Shown: positions 42,802-51,668, counted from the first letter of the stretch. The stretch: 64,000 nt of DNA from Roseburia zhanii (GCF_014287635.1 NZ_JACOPH010000012.1:1-64000), one strand, 5' to 3'. Notes: a model not told the origin generated them from the sequence alone. Program-made: numbers and translations.

Positions 42802-44319
42802 TTAGATCATCCCAAAATATTTGAATGCTTCTCGGATTGCTTTCTCTTTTTCCGGTGGACACTGGGGCTGTCTGGAATCCTCGGACTTCGGCAAATTATA
42901 GTTCTTACCAACCCCAATCCCACATTTTCGCTTAATTTGTGAGATATACAGGTTGGATACCTTTAACCCGCTATGCTCCAGCACATAGTCCTTAATCTGG
43001 GTGTAGGTTGCTCCATCTTGGAACTCCGACATATCCATATCTTCCAAAGAGAACTCAACCCGAATCTTTTTCGAGTCGACCTCACCCTTGGAAAGCAAGA
43101 CAACCGTCTCCACATGCTCCGTAAACGGAAACATATCCACTCCCTGTATCTTTCTCACCTCATACCCCCGCTTCACTAAGTACTTCAAATCCCTTGCCAA
43201 CGTCACCGGATTACACGAAACATAAACAACTTTATCCGGTGTCATTGTCACAACTGACGATAAAAATGCTTCATCGCTTCCGTTTCTTGGTGGATCCATG
43301 AATACGACATCTGCTTTTTCATTCTGTTCTGCCATTTCAACTAAAAATTCACCAGCATCTTTCTGATAAAAAGAGATGTTTCTGACTTCATTTCTTTTTG
43401 CATTTGTGACTGCATCCCTTACTGCATCTTTGTTTTGTTCCACACAGATTACTTCTTTTGCCGCCTTCGCTGCCACAATTCCAATCGTTCCAATGCCGGA
43501 ATAGGCATCTACCACCCGTTCCTTGCCGGAAAGTCCTGCAAACTGCATGGCTGTCTGGTAAAGGATCTCTGTCTGCACAGGATTTACTTGATAGAAAGAA
43601 CTCGGTGATATCCGAAACGTGCAGCCGCAGAGTTCATCTTCAATATACCCTTTTCCGTATACTGTAATATTCCGCTCACCTAATACCATGCTTGTCTTTT
43701 TGTCATTGACATTGATGACCACCGTTGTAATTTCCGGATGCAGTTTACGGATTGCTTTTATAAAATTATTTTTTGATGGCAGGATAGGTGAACCAAGTAC
43801 TAATACGACCATCACCTGTCCGCTTGTAAAACCTCTGCGGATCAATACATGACGAAGCAATCCGTATCCCGTATCTTCATCATAAGTTTTGATCTTAAAT
43901 GAACGCAGCAGTCCATGGATATCCCGGATAATCTTTGAAGAAATCTCATCTTCGATCTGACAGGATTCAATATCCACGATCTTATGCGTACCAGCCTGGT
44001 AAACTCCTGATACAATCGTACCATTCCGCAGTCTGCCAAACACTGCATGTACTTTATTCCGGTAATGATATGGATTTTCCATACCAATGATCTTTGAAAC
44101 TTTTCCAAATCCACCCAACAACTGTTTTAGCTCTTTCTGCTTCTTTGCAAGCTGTTCTTCATAAGATACCCCTTGAAAATGACAGCTCCCACATTTTTTC
44201 GCATAGGGACAGACATTGCTTTTTTTCACATCATTCTTTTTCTTAGTATCTTTTCCCTTGTCTTCCCTTTTATCATCATTCCATTTATATTTTTCTGAAA
44301 GTTTCTTCTTAGCGTCCAT
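42802..44319 (-). CDS. rlmD: RlmD-type 23S rRNA (uracil-5-)-methyltransferase with element-derived tail
   Basis: 505 aa. The N-terminus has Fe-S cysteines (C-P-Y-A-K-K-C-G-S-C-H-F-Q); no TRAM domain. D-A-Y-S-G-I-G-T-I-G binds SAM, D-P-P-R-N-G is motif IV, and S-C-N-P-V-T-L-A-R-D holds the catalytic Cys. Such enzymes normally end near H-V-E-T-V-V-L-L; this one continues 98 residues to K-Y-F-G-M-I. The extension starts at core 3 and matches the tail of the recombinase at 28041. The chromosomal gene seems to have received a replacement 3' end from IME-B. Confidence 0.85.
   Translation of the reverse strand: MDAKKKLSEKYKWNDDKREDKGKDTKKKNDVKKSNVCPYAKKCGSCHFQGVSYEEQLAKKQKELKQLLGGFGKVSKIIGMENPYHYRNKVHAVFGRLRNGTIVSGVYQAGTHKIVDIESCQIEDEISSKIIRDIHGLLRSFKIKTYDEDTGYGLLRHVLIRRGFTSGQVMVVLVLGSPILPSKNNFIKAIRKLHPEITTVVINVNDKKTSMVLGERNITVYGKGYIEDELCGCTFRISPSSFYQVNPVQTEILYQTAMQFAGLSGKERVVDAYSGIGTIGIVAAKAAKEVICVEQNKDAVRDAVTNAKRNEVRNISFYQKDAGEFLVEMAEQNEKADVVFMDPPRNGSDEAFLSSVVTMTPDKVVYVSCNPVTLARDLKYLVKRGYEVRKIQGVDMFPFTEHVETVVLLSKGEVDSKKIRVEFSLEDMDMSEFQDGATYTQIKDYVLEHSGLKVSNLYISQIKRKCGIGVGKNYNLPKSEDSRQPQCPPEKEKAIREAFKYFGMI
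43096..43113. other. Attachment core 3 (right end of IME-B in rlmD)
   Basis: CAAGACAACCGTCTCCAC on the plus strand; the minus strand encodes V-E-T-V-V-L. Element integration at the H-V-E-T/C-V-V-L codons of rum/rlmD-type genes is known from streptococcal elements, which supports the reading. Confidence 0.65.
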
Positions 44320-44343
44320 CTGATCTCCTCACTATATATCAAA

Positions 44344-44381
44344 AACCTGTTTATTATACTTTGTAGTATAACAAACAGGTT
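44344..44381 (-). terminator. Terminator of the 44463-46311 operon
   Basis: AACCTGTTT pairs with AAACAGGTT with an inner TATAC/GTATA stem; on the minus strand TTTTT follows. It isolates rlmD from the upstream operon. Confidence 0.8.
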
Positions 44382-44462
44382 CTATCTTTACAATTTGAAA
44401 ATTAGAAATGGTTTCTACTCCAATTCGCTTTTAGTGCTCCATTTAGACATTTTTTGTACTCT

Positions 44463-44831
44463 CTATGATTCTACATCTGTTTTCTTTTTTCCTGTGAGCA
44501 TCGCAACTACTGCAAGAACTGCGTTTAACAAGCACCAGCCTGACCAGATCGCTAAATCTGAATAGCTGCCATAATTAGCAAATCCTAACAATGCAGCCAG
44601 ACCAAACAGAACGATCAATGCAATATTTCCACCATTTTTCTCTGATTTTCTTGTTGCAACAGAAACGATTCCTCCCGCAAGCATCAGAATTGCTACCAAA
44701 ATACCTGCAGAACCAGAAACCTCTCCATTCTCTGCAAGTGTGTTCGCTACTCCTGCTGCGCAGGACTGAAATGCTACGACCAGAAAAAGAACCATTGATA
44801 AAATACCCGAAATCAACTTCCATACCTTCAT
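44463..44831 (-). CDS. Small four-helix membrane protein
   Basis: 122 aa with hydrophobic stretches near residues 8-28, 42-60, 70-86 and 95-112. N-terminal K-V-W-K-L-I-S-G-I-L-S-M-V. It resembles small DUF-type membrane proteins of Clostridia. Follows the DUF4352 protein gene by 24 bp in the same direction. Confidence 0.7.
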   Translation of the reverse strand: MKVWKLISGILSMVLFLVVAFQSCAAGVANTLAENGEVSGSAGILVAILMLAGGIVSVATRKSEKNGGNIALIVLFGLAALLGFANYGSYSDLAIWSGWCLLNAVLAVVAMLTGKKKTDVES

Positions 44832-44855
44832 TTTAAAATCCTCCTGAAAAATTTA

Positions 44856-45842
44856 TCATTCACTGACTGTAAATACAACTCTGTCTGATGTCCAGATATT
44901 AGATACAAATTCAGCTTCTACTGTAGATGCATCATCTGGCACCGTAAACGTGACTGTTCCCTGTGCTTTTCTGCCCGCTGAGAGTGTGGCAGTTAAATTA
45001 TCATCTCTAAAATATGCCTGCTCACAGTTTTTGCCATCTGCATAACAGTCAAAATCATACATGCTTACCATTTCATCACTGTCACCTTTATTTTCAAACT
45101 CAAATGTCAGAGTAACATAATGCATACCGGCTGCCGGCTCTGAAAATTCACTATAACTTGTGTCGTTTTCACATGACAGATATGTAATATTTAAGTTCTG
45201 TGATTCCACGATATCCCCTACTGCATATGCATTTTCAGATGCTCCTGTATCTGCTTTGGCCACATATCCTGAATCCTTATCTCCATCATAGATAAATTTC
45301 AATTTTTCTTCTGTGATAAAATTTGTTTCATATTCCACTTCAATATTCTGCGCATCCTGTGGTACTTCAAAAACTAACATACCCTCAGTTGTTCTTCCCG
45401 GCGATAACGTTGCTGAAAAATCATTCTCTGTATAATGGGTATCGGCGTTATAACCATCTGCATAACATTCAAAATTCAGTGATGAAATGGACTGATCAGA
45501 AGTTCCCTGATTTTCAAAAGCTAACTTTAAAAAAATGCATTTTTTTCCTTCTTCCGGCTTCATATACTCATTTTCTTCCTGATATTCACCACTTGCAGCA
45601 TAAACAATCTGCACATCACCATCTTTTAAAATATCACCGACATGATATTCTGTTTTTACCTCTGCTTCCTCTGTTGCGCTATCCTGTTCTGCTGCTGTTC
45701 CCTGCTCTGTCGTGGTATCCTGCCCTGCTTCACCTGCTTTTGCCGATGAACTGCTGTCAGATGACGATCCACTTCCCATTGCCATCACAGCAAACAGCAA
45801 AAGACATGCAGCTACAGCGGATATTTTAGATATTCGTTTCAT
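44856..45842 (-). CDS. Exported protein with two DUF4352-like domains
   Basis: 328 aa. Signal peptide (A-A-C-L-L-L-F-A-V-M-A-M-G-S-G-S) without a lipobox Cys after it, then a Ser/Glu/Thr-rich linker. Two copies of an immunoglobulin-like (telokin-like, DUF4352) domain follow: both contain F-E-N-x-G-x-S-D, Y-A-D-G-x-N and L-S-x-G-R, then V-P-x-D-A. Probably a cell-surface protein. It overlaps the VanZ-like gene by 17 bp. Confidence 0.8.
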   Translation of the reverse strand: MKRISKISAVAACLLLFAVMAMGSGSSSDSSSSAKAGEAGQDTTTEQGTAAEQDSATEEAEVKTEYHVGDILKDGDVQIVYAASGEYQEENEYMKPEEGKKCIFLKLAFENQGTSDQSISSLNFECYADGYNADTHYTENDFSATLSPGRTTEGMLVFEVPQDAQNIEVEYETNFITEEKLKFIYDGDKDSGYVAKADTGASENAYAVGDIVESQNLNITYLSCENDTSYSEFSEPAAGMHYVTLTFEFENKGDSDEMVSMYDFDCYADGKNCEQAYFRDDNLTATLSAGRKAQGTVTFTVPDDASTVEAEFVSNIWTSDRVVFTVSE

Positions 45843-46311
45843 ATCTCCTTTTCTCCTCCTTGTGGAAATTATATTTTATAATAAAACCAGCAGCTATCCC
45901 AGCAAAAAATTCAGCAATAATATCTAAGATATCAAATGTCCCCCTGACAAATGGTGTCAGCTGCAGAATTTCTATCCCTGCTGAAAAAACAGTTGTAATC
46001 GTGAGTATTTTTAACAACTCTGCTGTCTTATTACCCATAATAAAAAACAATGTAAAAACCAACGCATATGCCCACATCATATCTAACAGATAATTGCGGA
46101 CAAACTTCATCATAACCGAACTTTCCATGATGCTATTTGTGTGCCTGTCCCAACCTAAAAATACATCTATTTTTTTTACAAAAATGACATCCGGTGAGAT
46201 CAGATAATAGATCAGACCACCTAAAACGATCGGCATAAAAGCGTTTATGATCAAAAAATCTAATTTTTTTGTTTTCAGACGATTGAAAGCATTATAGCAT
46301 ATCATACTCAT
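45826..46311 (-). CDS. VanZ-family membrane protein
   Basis: 161 aa from M-S-M-I-C, with GGGGAG upstream. Four membrane segments; I-E-I-L-Q-L-T-P-F-V-R-G-T-F-D-I-L-D-I matches the VanZ signature. VanZ-like proteins can confer low-level teicoplanin resistance, but most chromosomal copies have unknown roles. Confidence 0.82.
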   Translation of the reverse strand: MSMICYNAFNRLKTKKLDFLIINAFMPIVLGGLIYYLISPDVIFVKKIDVFLGWDRHTNSIMESSVMMKFVRNYLLDMMWAYALVFTLFFIMGNKTAELLKILTITTVFSAGIEILQLTPFVRGTFDILDIIAEFFAGIAAGFIIKYNFHKEEKRRYETNI

Positions 46312-46346
46312 TTTGCTTCTCCCCATAACAGTGGTAATTTTACCTT

Positions 46347-46808
46347 CTAGTTCTGCAGCCCGCTTGTCCTTAAAGGCTCCATTCCGTTTTGATTTAACAG
46401 GTTATTGACATCTAAAATACTTCCGGGTCTTTCATTGAATATGATCATCAGCAATGCATCTCTTGGAATCTTTGCATATAAGACTGGCATTTCATATTTT
46501 CTTAAAGCTCTTTGCGTTTCACCTAAGGACATCTCTGCCGCATAACAGATCCTTAGAATGATATCTCTTTGTCTGGTATGCTTTTCTCCCGATAATAATT
46601 TATAGCCATATCGTTCAGGAATGTCAGCATTTAAAAATACAGCCTGCTGTGTGATCCCCTTTTCTGCTAACAGATTTTTTATGTATACCGGAAATGCATC
46701 TGCATCCAGATTCATGCTTTCTTTATTTTCATTACAATAGCTGTTAAAATCTGTTAAATGTGTTTTTCCTAAAATATCTACTAACTCTTTTGTATTTTTT
46801 TCGCGCAT
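46347..46808 (-). CDS. XRE-like DNA-binding protein
   Basis: 153 aa from M-R-E-K-N (GGAGAG upstream). L-L-A-E-K-G-I-T-Q-Q-A-V-F and P-E-R-Y-G-Y-K-L-L-S-G-E-K-H-T form an atypical HTH, followed by R-A-L-R-K-Y. Divergent from a membrane protein kinase at 47071, suggesting a regulatory pair. Confidence 0.65.
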   Translation of the reverse strand: MREKNTKELVDILGKTHLTDFNSYCNENKESMNLDADAFPVYIKNLLAEKGITQQAVFLNADIPERYGYKLLSGEKHTRQRDIILRICYAAEMSLGETQRALRKYEMPVLYAKIPRDALLMIIFNERPGSILDVNNLLNQNGMEPLRTSGLQN

Positions 46809-46830
46809 AATACTCTCCATCTGATATAAT

Positions 46831-46886
46831 GATACAAGGGGCAAAAGTCAGAAATCGTTCCTGCTTGCAGGATAAGAGTTCTGACT
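46831..46886. repeat. Dispersed hairpin repeat, copy 1
   Basis: GATACAAGGG is followed by GTCAGAA...CCTGC-TT-GCAGG...TTCTGAC, a two-part stem. A near-identical copy lies at 63384-63440. It precedes the XRE-like gene at its 5' side, as the other copy precedes the gene at 63480. Confidence 0.65.
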
Positions 46887-46940
46887 TATTGACCTGCTCA
46901 CACATGAGGAAGTAGTGATTTCCCTTGGAAATCAACGGAT

Positions 46941-47036
46941 TCCGAATGTGTGTAGAATTGTGAAAGTTGCGTAGCAACGGAACAATTCGTGTATCAAATG
47001 AGAGGCAAAATACCTTTTGACTCTCATTTCATATAA
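46941..47036. other. Structured leader before the kinase gene
   Basis: Two hairpins: GAATTGT/ACAATTC with inner GTTGC-GTA-GCAAC (46955-46988), and AAATGAGAG/CTCTCATTT (46996-47029). TATAAT follows at 47032. The second hairpin covers the first possible TTG start of the kinase, arguing for the later GTG start. Confidence 0.5.
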
Positions 47037-47070
47037 TACAACCATACTTTATTATGAAAGGAATGATTAC

Positions 47071-48141
47071 GTGGATCTTTCCCACCGTCTTGCTATCTCT
47101 TATTACAAGACTATAGCAGCCATAGATGAACCCCATAAAATATATTTAGTCCAGCATCAGGAAACTAAAAAAATCTATATCAAAAAAATCCTTGATGTGT
47201 TCAATATTGATATTTATAAATGTCTGTATACGAAACCGATCCTCGGTACGCCAAAGATCATTGATTATATAGAAGATTCCGCTCAGCTTATCGTCATTGA
47301 AGAATATATTTCCGGTTCTTCATTACAGGATAAAATAGAACAAAAAGATTTGTCCGTATCCGATATCTTACATTATATGTTAGATCTGTGCAGTATCCTT
47401 GAAAAACTGCATTCACAGCATCCCGCGATCATTCACAGAGATATCAAACCCTCTAATGTGATCATTACAAACTATAACCGTGCTATGTTACTTGATTTTA
47501 ATGCTGCAAAATATTTCTCTGACCAGTCAGTGGAAGATACTGTTCTACTTGGGACTCAGGGCTATGCTGCACCGGAGCAATATGGATTTGGCTCATCTTC
47601 TCCACAGACCGATATTTATTCACTTGGAATCCTGTTTAAAGAAATGCTTTCATCCATTGATTACACTTCTTCGAATACAGACTCCATTATCCACAAATGC
47701 ACACAGATCAAACCTGCAGAACGTTTTCGCAATATACAACAACTGCGTGAGGAATTGTCCCTGTTAGTTCCGGCAGAACCACGAAATATCCTGCCACACC
47801 CTCTCAGGAAATACATCCTGCCCGGTTTTCGTACAAAAACACCATGGAAAATGCTTGCTGCTTCCTTAGGTTACATTCTGATCACTTACATAAGTTTCTC
47901 TACAGAATTAAAAAATACTTATGGTGCACGCCTTTGGGTTGAACGAATTACTATGTATATCATAATGCTGTTTATGGTATTTTGCTGTTTTAATTATCTT
48001 GATATACAACGGATCATTCCACTATGTAAGCATAAATACCGGCTTGTCCGCTACATTGGAATTGCCATATTAAATATTGCTGTTTTTTTCAGTTTAATTT
48101 TTATAATGTACATCATTGAAGCAGTTTTCTTTCCTGTATAA
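47071..48141 (+). CDS. Membrane-bound Ser/Thr protein kinase-like protein
   Basis: 356 aa from GTG (V-D-L-S-H), 8 bp after AAAGGA. I-I-H-R-D-I-K-P-S-N-V (catalytic loop), L-L-D-F-N-A-A-K (DFN in place of DFG) and G-T-Q-G-Y-A-A-P-E-Q. The Gly-rich loop is replaced by D-E-P-H-K-I-Y-L, and Y-I-K-K probably holds the ATP Lys. The kinase domain ends near residue 245; three membrane helices follow. The reversed order (kinase inside, no PASTA domain) differs from PrkC. Activity is likely but unproven. Confidence 0.75.
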   Translation: MDLSHRLAISYYKTIAAIDEPHKIYLVQHQETKKIYIKKILDVFNIDIYKCLYTKPILGTPKIIDYIEDSAQLIVIEEYISGSSLQDKIEQKDLSVSDILHYMLDLCSILEKLHSQHPAIIHRDIKPSNVIITNYNRAMLLDFNAAKYFSDQSVEDTVLLGTQGYAAPEQYGFGSSSPQTDIYSLGILFKEMLSSIDYTSSNTDSIIHKCTQIKPAERFRNIQQLREELSLLVPAEPRNILPHPLRKYILPGFRTKTPWKMLAASLGYILITYISFSTELKNTYGARLWVERITMYIIMLFMVFCCFNYLDIQRIIPLCKHKYRLVRYIGIAILNIAVFFSLIFIMYIIEAVFFPV

Positions 48142-48217
48142 AGATTATACCATAGATAGGGCCTTCTCCGTTGCCCCCGCTAAGGTGGTAAATTTTATCT
48201 GTACTATATTCCAGCAA

Positions 48218-48250
48218 AAAGACAGCAGATCGATCTGACCTGCTGTCTTT
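48218..48250. terminator. Bidirectional terminator
   Basis: AAAGACAGCAG and CTGCTGTCTTT, a perfect 11-bp stem with an 11-nt loop, between the convergent kinase gene and the 84-aa membrane protein gene. Confidence 0.85.
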
Positions 48251-48274
48251 AAAGTTTGAGCATTTATTCTTTTA

Positions 48275-48529
48275 TTATCTGTGTACTGTGGTATTTCTCA
48301 TAAGGAAAATACATCCACCCATAAATCCTACAAATACACCTGCATAGCACGCTGTAAGCAATGCACCTAATAACACATTCCTTCCTAACAGTTTAAAAAA
48401 CAGTCCGATCAAAATTCCTGCTAAAAATGTGGCTGTTGACCATATGACCGTATTTAGGATCAGAAATATTTTCTGTTTCGTTGTATCTGCTTCAATTCTC
48501 TTATTTACAAACTTCCATAATTCACGCAT
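48275..48529 (-). CDS. Small membrane protein with two hydrophobic helices
   Basis: 84 aa from M-R-E-L-W, with GGGGA 8 bp upstream. Two membrane segments (I-W-S-T-A-T-F-L-A-G and A-C-Y-A-G-V-F-V-G-F). No family recognised. Confidence 0.6.
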   Translation of the reverse strand: MRELWKFVNKRIEADTTKQKIFLILNTVIWSTATFLAGILIGLFFKLLGRNVLLGALLTACYAGVFVGFMGGCIFLMRNTTVHR

Positions 48530-48787
48530 GACCACATTCCCCGCTTTCTTTACTATAAGGATCTTTATGCTATCAAATCCATCTTTCGTATCTGTGCTTA
48601 TAGTTTAGCTGTCTGTAGTCTTTCTTTCTATCATGATTATGTAAAAGATTGTAAAATTTATGTATAAAACTGATTTAATTCGATTAGCTGCATCTTTATT
48701 TCATTAAAATTAACTTGAAACTCATATCCATTTATAACCTTTTGACACCCACATCATAAACATAATAATTACGGATTTACCCATATT
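48530..48787. other. Intergenic, little structure
   Basis: AT-rich. Around 48740-48757 TTTTGACACCCACATCATAA resembles the right end of the fold-back element at 55442-55755. Nothing else is seen. Confidence 0.4.
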
Positions 48788-48940
48788 TCATTGGTCGTAA
48801 GTGTAATAACGCCTATCAGTTGGAGTACGATTTGCTTTTAGAGTTCCTTCTCTATCCCAACGCTGTAACGTTTTGACAGAAACACCTAGCAATTCAGCAA
48901 AATCTTTTGGCTTGTAATTGGTGATATCTGATGTATCCAT
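48788..48940 (-). pseudogene. MerR-like N-terminal stub of an IS607-type recombinase
   Basis: 50 codons after GGAGGTATACT: F-A-E-L-L-G-V-S-V-K-T-L-Q-R-W-D-R-E-G and R-T-P-T-D-R-R-Y-Y-T. This is the DNA-binding start of IS607 TnpA, which normally continues into a resolvase domain. Here the frame stops at Y-D-Q and no serine recombinase domain follows. No tnpB is near. Confidence 0.65.
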
Positions 48941-49113
48941 AGTATACCTCCGTGAGTATATTTAAATACATATTATCACATTTGACAGCTTATTCAGTTA
49001 CTTAAAGTTTTCTCCTTTATTTGATGGTTTTATGATACCAGCAAAAAAAGAACAACTGAACAACACGGATAAGGATTTGTGTTGAGTTCAGGAATACTGT
49101 AAATTCTAAGTTG

Positions 49114-49236
49114 TTAACCGGTATAAGCATCATCAGCTGTATTCTGGAAGTTCTGTTTTTCCAGCCATTCTTTCTCTTCTTCATTTTCCGGAAACACCTT
49201 CGTCTCCAATACCGTTATTTTGCATTCGTAATTCAT
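49114..49236 (-). pseudogene. 5' fragment of a TIGR04076-like protein gene
   Basis: 40 codons beginning M-N-Y-E-C-K-I-T-V-L-E-T-K-V-F-P, which matches my memory of the start of TIGR04076 family proteins. The Cys-containing body is missing, so the gene appears truncated. The assignment rests on about 15 residues. Confidence 0.35.
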
Positions 49237-49358
49237 AAAAACTTCCCTAGTTTTCATTGTGTCGAGTTTGGCACGATTGAAGTTATCATCTTGTAATATG
49301 TTTTTTATATGTTCCAAAAGAAAACCTGCTTAAAAGCATTTCCGCCACTTTCTGGTCC

Positions 49359-50585
49359 TTACTTTTCCTCAACAACCTGAAAAATAATAAACTTCAGATA
49401 ATAACTCTCATCCGCCGCCCAAAGTATCGGATGATCGGCTGACTGTGTCCGGAACTCCACCTGACGAAGTCTTTTATGCACTGCTTTTGCAGCTTCTTTC
49501 ACCGTTTTCTTAAGAAGCTCCTCTGTCATAAAATGTGAGCATGAACAGGTTGCAAGATATCCGCCGTCAGAAACTAATTTTAACCCCTTCATATTGATTT
49601 CCCGGTAACCTTTGATGGCATTTTTTGTTGCCTGTCTGGATTTTGTAAAAGCCGGTGGATCAAGGATCACCACATCATAACTCTTACCAGCTTCATAGAG
49701 TTTTGGCAGTTCATCTAACACATTTGCCATCCTGAATTTTACAGTGTCCGAAAGGTCATTTCTCTTTGCATTTGCAGTTGCCTGTTCTATGGCATATTCT
49801 GAAATATCAAGTCCCATAACTTCTGCTGCCCCTGCGATTCCCGCATTCAGTGCAAAAGTTCCCATATGGGTAAAGCAGTCTAATACTTTTTTTCCTTTAC
49901 AGATTTTCTGCATCGCAAGTCTGTTATATTTCTGGTCTAGGAAAAATCCTGTTTTCTGCCCATCAATGACATCGACTTCATATTTCACACCGTTTTCTAC
50001 AATATGCACATGTCTGGCATAGAAAAGAGCCTCTTCTTCTGTCATGGCGTCACAATTCCAGAGAATTCCCTTGTATCTTGACAGACCTTCTTTTTCTCTT
50101 TCCCTTGCATCACTTCTCTCAAAGACAAGTCTGATCTGTATGCCATCTTTTGCAAGGACTTCTCTTAACATCGCAGCTATCTTTTCCTTAAACTGCTCCA
50201 TTCCAAGTGTCAGACATTCCACAACAAGAACATCTTCATATTTATCCACAGTAAGCCCCGGAAGGAAATCTGCTTCTCCAAAAATAACCCTGCAGGAAGA
50301 TGTATCAACACAGGTTTTTCTATACTCCCATGCATTCTTAACACGCATCATAAGAAATGCATCATCAATTTCCTGATCTGCTTTTCTTGTCATCATGCGG
50401 ACTCTTATTTTGGAATTCTGATTGATATATCCGCTTCCCATGGGATATCCGTCAAAATCCTCTACTTTTACCAGACTGCCATTCTTAAATGTTCCTTTGA
50501 TACTTTCTATTTCATTATCAAAAATCCACGCTCCACCTGCTTTAATGGTACGTCCTTCTCCCTTTTTCAGTGTTACGGTTGTCAT
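49359..50585 (-). CDS. RlmI/RlmO-type class I rRNA methyltransferase
   Basis: 408 aa. N-terminal PUA-like domain (K-G-E-G-R-T-I-K-A-G-G-A-W-I-F), then G-Q-K-T-G-F-F-L-D-Q, V-L-D-C-F-T-H-M-G (SAM binding), V-I-L-D-P-P-A-F (motif IV) and T-C-S-C-S. The layout fits 23S rRNA m5C methyltransferases such as RlmI, modifying a cytosine during ribosome assembly. GGAGGAAACGAA precedes the ATG. Overlaps the upstream transporter gene by 4 bp. Confidence 0.88.
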   Translation of the reverse strand: MTTVTLKKGEGRTIKAGGAWIFDNEIESIKGTFKNGSLVKVEDFDGYPMGSGYINQNSKIRVRMMTRKADQEIDDAFLMMRVKNAWEYRKTCVDTSSCRVIFGEADFLPGLTVDKYEDVLVVECLTLGMEQFKEKIAAMLREVLAKDGIQIRLVFERSDAREREKEGLSRYKGILWNCDAMTEEEALFYARHVHIVENGVKYEVDVIDGQKTGFFLDQKYNRLAMQKICKGKKVLDCFTHMGTFALNAGIAGAAEVMGLDISEYAIEQATANAKRNDLSDTVKFRMANVLDELPKLYEAGKSYDVVILDPPAFTKSRQATKNAIKGYREINMKGLKLVSDGGYLATCSCSHFMTEELLKKTVKEAAKAVHKRLRQVEFRTQSADHPILWAADESYYLKFIIFQVVEEK

Positions 50586-51529
50586 TTCGTTTCCTCCACT
50601 TTTTCTTCTTTTACTTTTGCTGTGATATAAATTCCGATACTGACAAGGATCAATGCAATGATGCTTTTTATTCCTGATGCCTGTTCACGTTCCCCTAACA
50701 AAAATGCAGACAGGATCACGCCAAATACCGGATTCATAAAACCAAATACTGCCACTCTTGACACCGGATTGTATTTTAACAAAATTCCCCACAAGGAATA
50801 TGCTACTGCTGAAATACATGCCAGATAAAACAGCATGGCTATTCCTGTTGCTGTCACTTTTGTGATCTTTCCTCCCATCAACAGTCCCATAATGGTCATC
50901 ACCAGACCGCCAGATATAAACTGCCAGCCACTTAAGAGTACCGGATTCTCTGTTTTAGAATACCGTTTCAAATAAACGGATGAAAAAGCATAGGCAACTG
51001 TCGATAAAAAGATAAATCCTTCGCCATTTAGATGAAATGACATGTCCAGCCCGTTTCCATTCAGATTCACAAGCACAACTCCCGCAAACCCGATCAGACA
51101 GCCTGCTAATTTGCCCATGGTCAGCTTTTCCTGCCGGAAGATCAGACTGGCAACAAAAATGGCGATAAATACATTGACTCCTTCAATAATCGATGCCTTT
51201 ACTCCGGTCGTATTCGCTAGTCCGATATAAAAGAACAGATATTGTAATACTGTCTGTAACAGACTTAATTTTAAGATCTTTGGAGCATTTTGTCTGTTTA
51301 TTTTTAACAGATTCCCGGATAAAACACTTCCTATTAAAATAACTAAGATCCCTGCTAATGTAAACCGCAGTCCTGCAAACAGGATCTGCGTCACTACTGC
51401 ATCTTGCGGTATTTCAAACATCTGATACCCGATCTTAATACATGGGAAAGCACTTCCCCATAATGCACAGCAGATCAGTGCACCAAGCCACACGACAAAT
51501 GTCGACTGCATTCTGTTTTTCTTTTCCAT
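50582..51529 (-). CDS. EamA/DMT-family transporter
   Basis: 315 aa from M-E-K-K-N (GAGG 8 bp upstream). Ten hydrophobic helices in two EamA repeats; W-G-S-A-F-P in repeat 1 and G-I-L-L-K-Y-N-P-V-S-R-V in repeat 2. Inner-membrane metabolite exporter; substrate not readable. Ends with a charged K-V-E-E-E-K tail overlapping the methyltransferase gene. Confidence 0.88.
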   Translation of the reverse strand: MEKKNRMQSTFVVWLGALICCALWGSAFPCIKIGYQMFEIPQDAVVTQILFAGLRFTLAGILVILIGSVLSGNLLKINRQNAPKILKLSLLQTVLQYLFFYIGLANTTGVKASIIEGVNVFIAIFVASLIFRQEKLTMGKLAGCLIGFAGVVLVNLNGNGLDMSFHLNGEGFIFLSTVAYAFSSVYLKRYSKTENPVLLSGWQFISGGLVMTIMGLLMGGKITKVTATGIAMLFYLACISAVAYSLWGILLKYNPVSRVAVFGFMNPVFGVILSAFLLGEREQASGIKSIIALILVSIGIYITAKVKEEKVEETK

Positions 51530-51604
51530 ATCCTCCACCTCTTGTATGTCCTATGATAAGCTTATTTCATCTTATACGCACCGGAAACATCTGTCAAATG
51601 GTTT

Positions 51605-51660
51605 GATGCGCCATAGTGTTAATCGTTGCTGGTCACACTGTTAGGTGTGAACAGTAACAT
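51605..51660. repeat. Short intergenic repeat of the GTTACTGTTCA family
   Basis: ATGCGCCATAGTGTTAAT (51606-51623), a TCACAC/GTGTGA hairpin and TGAACAGTAAC. The first block recurs at 59499-59516 and the last matches the end of the element at 60402-60550. Confidence 0.5.
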
Positions 51661-51668
51661 ATCCTCTC

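Noticed and set aside
16840..43113. Full conjugative element (ICE)
   Set aside because: Relaxases and replication genes are present, but no coupling protein, VirB4-like ATPase or channel genes were found, so both units fit mobilizable elements.
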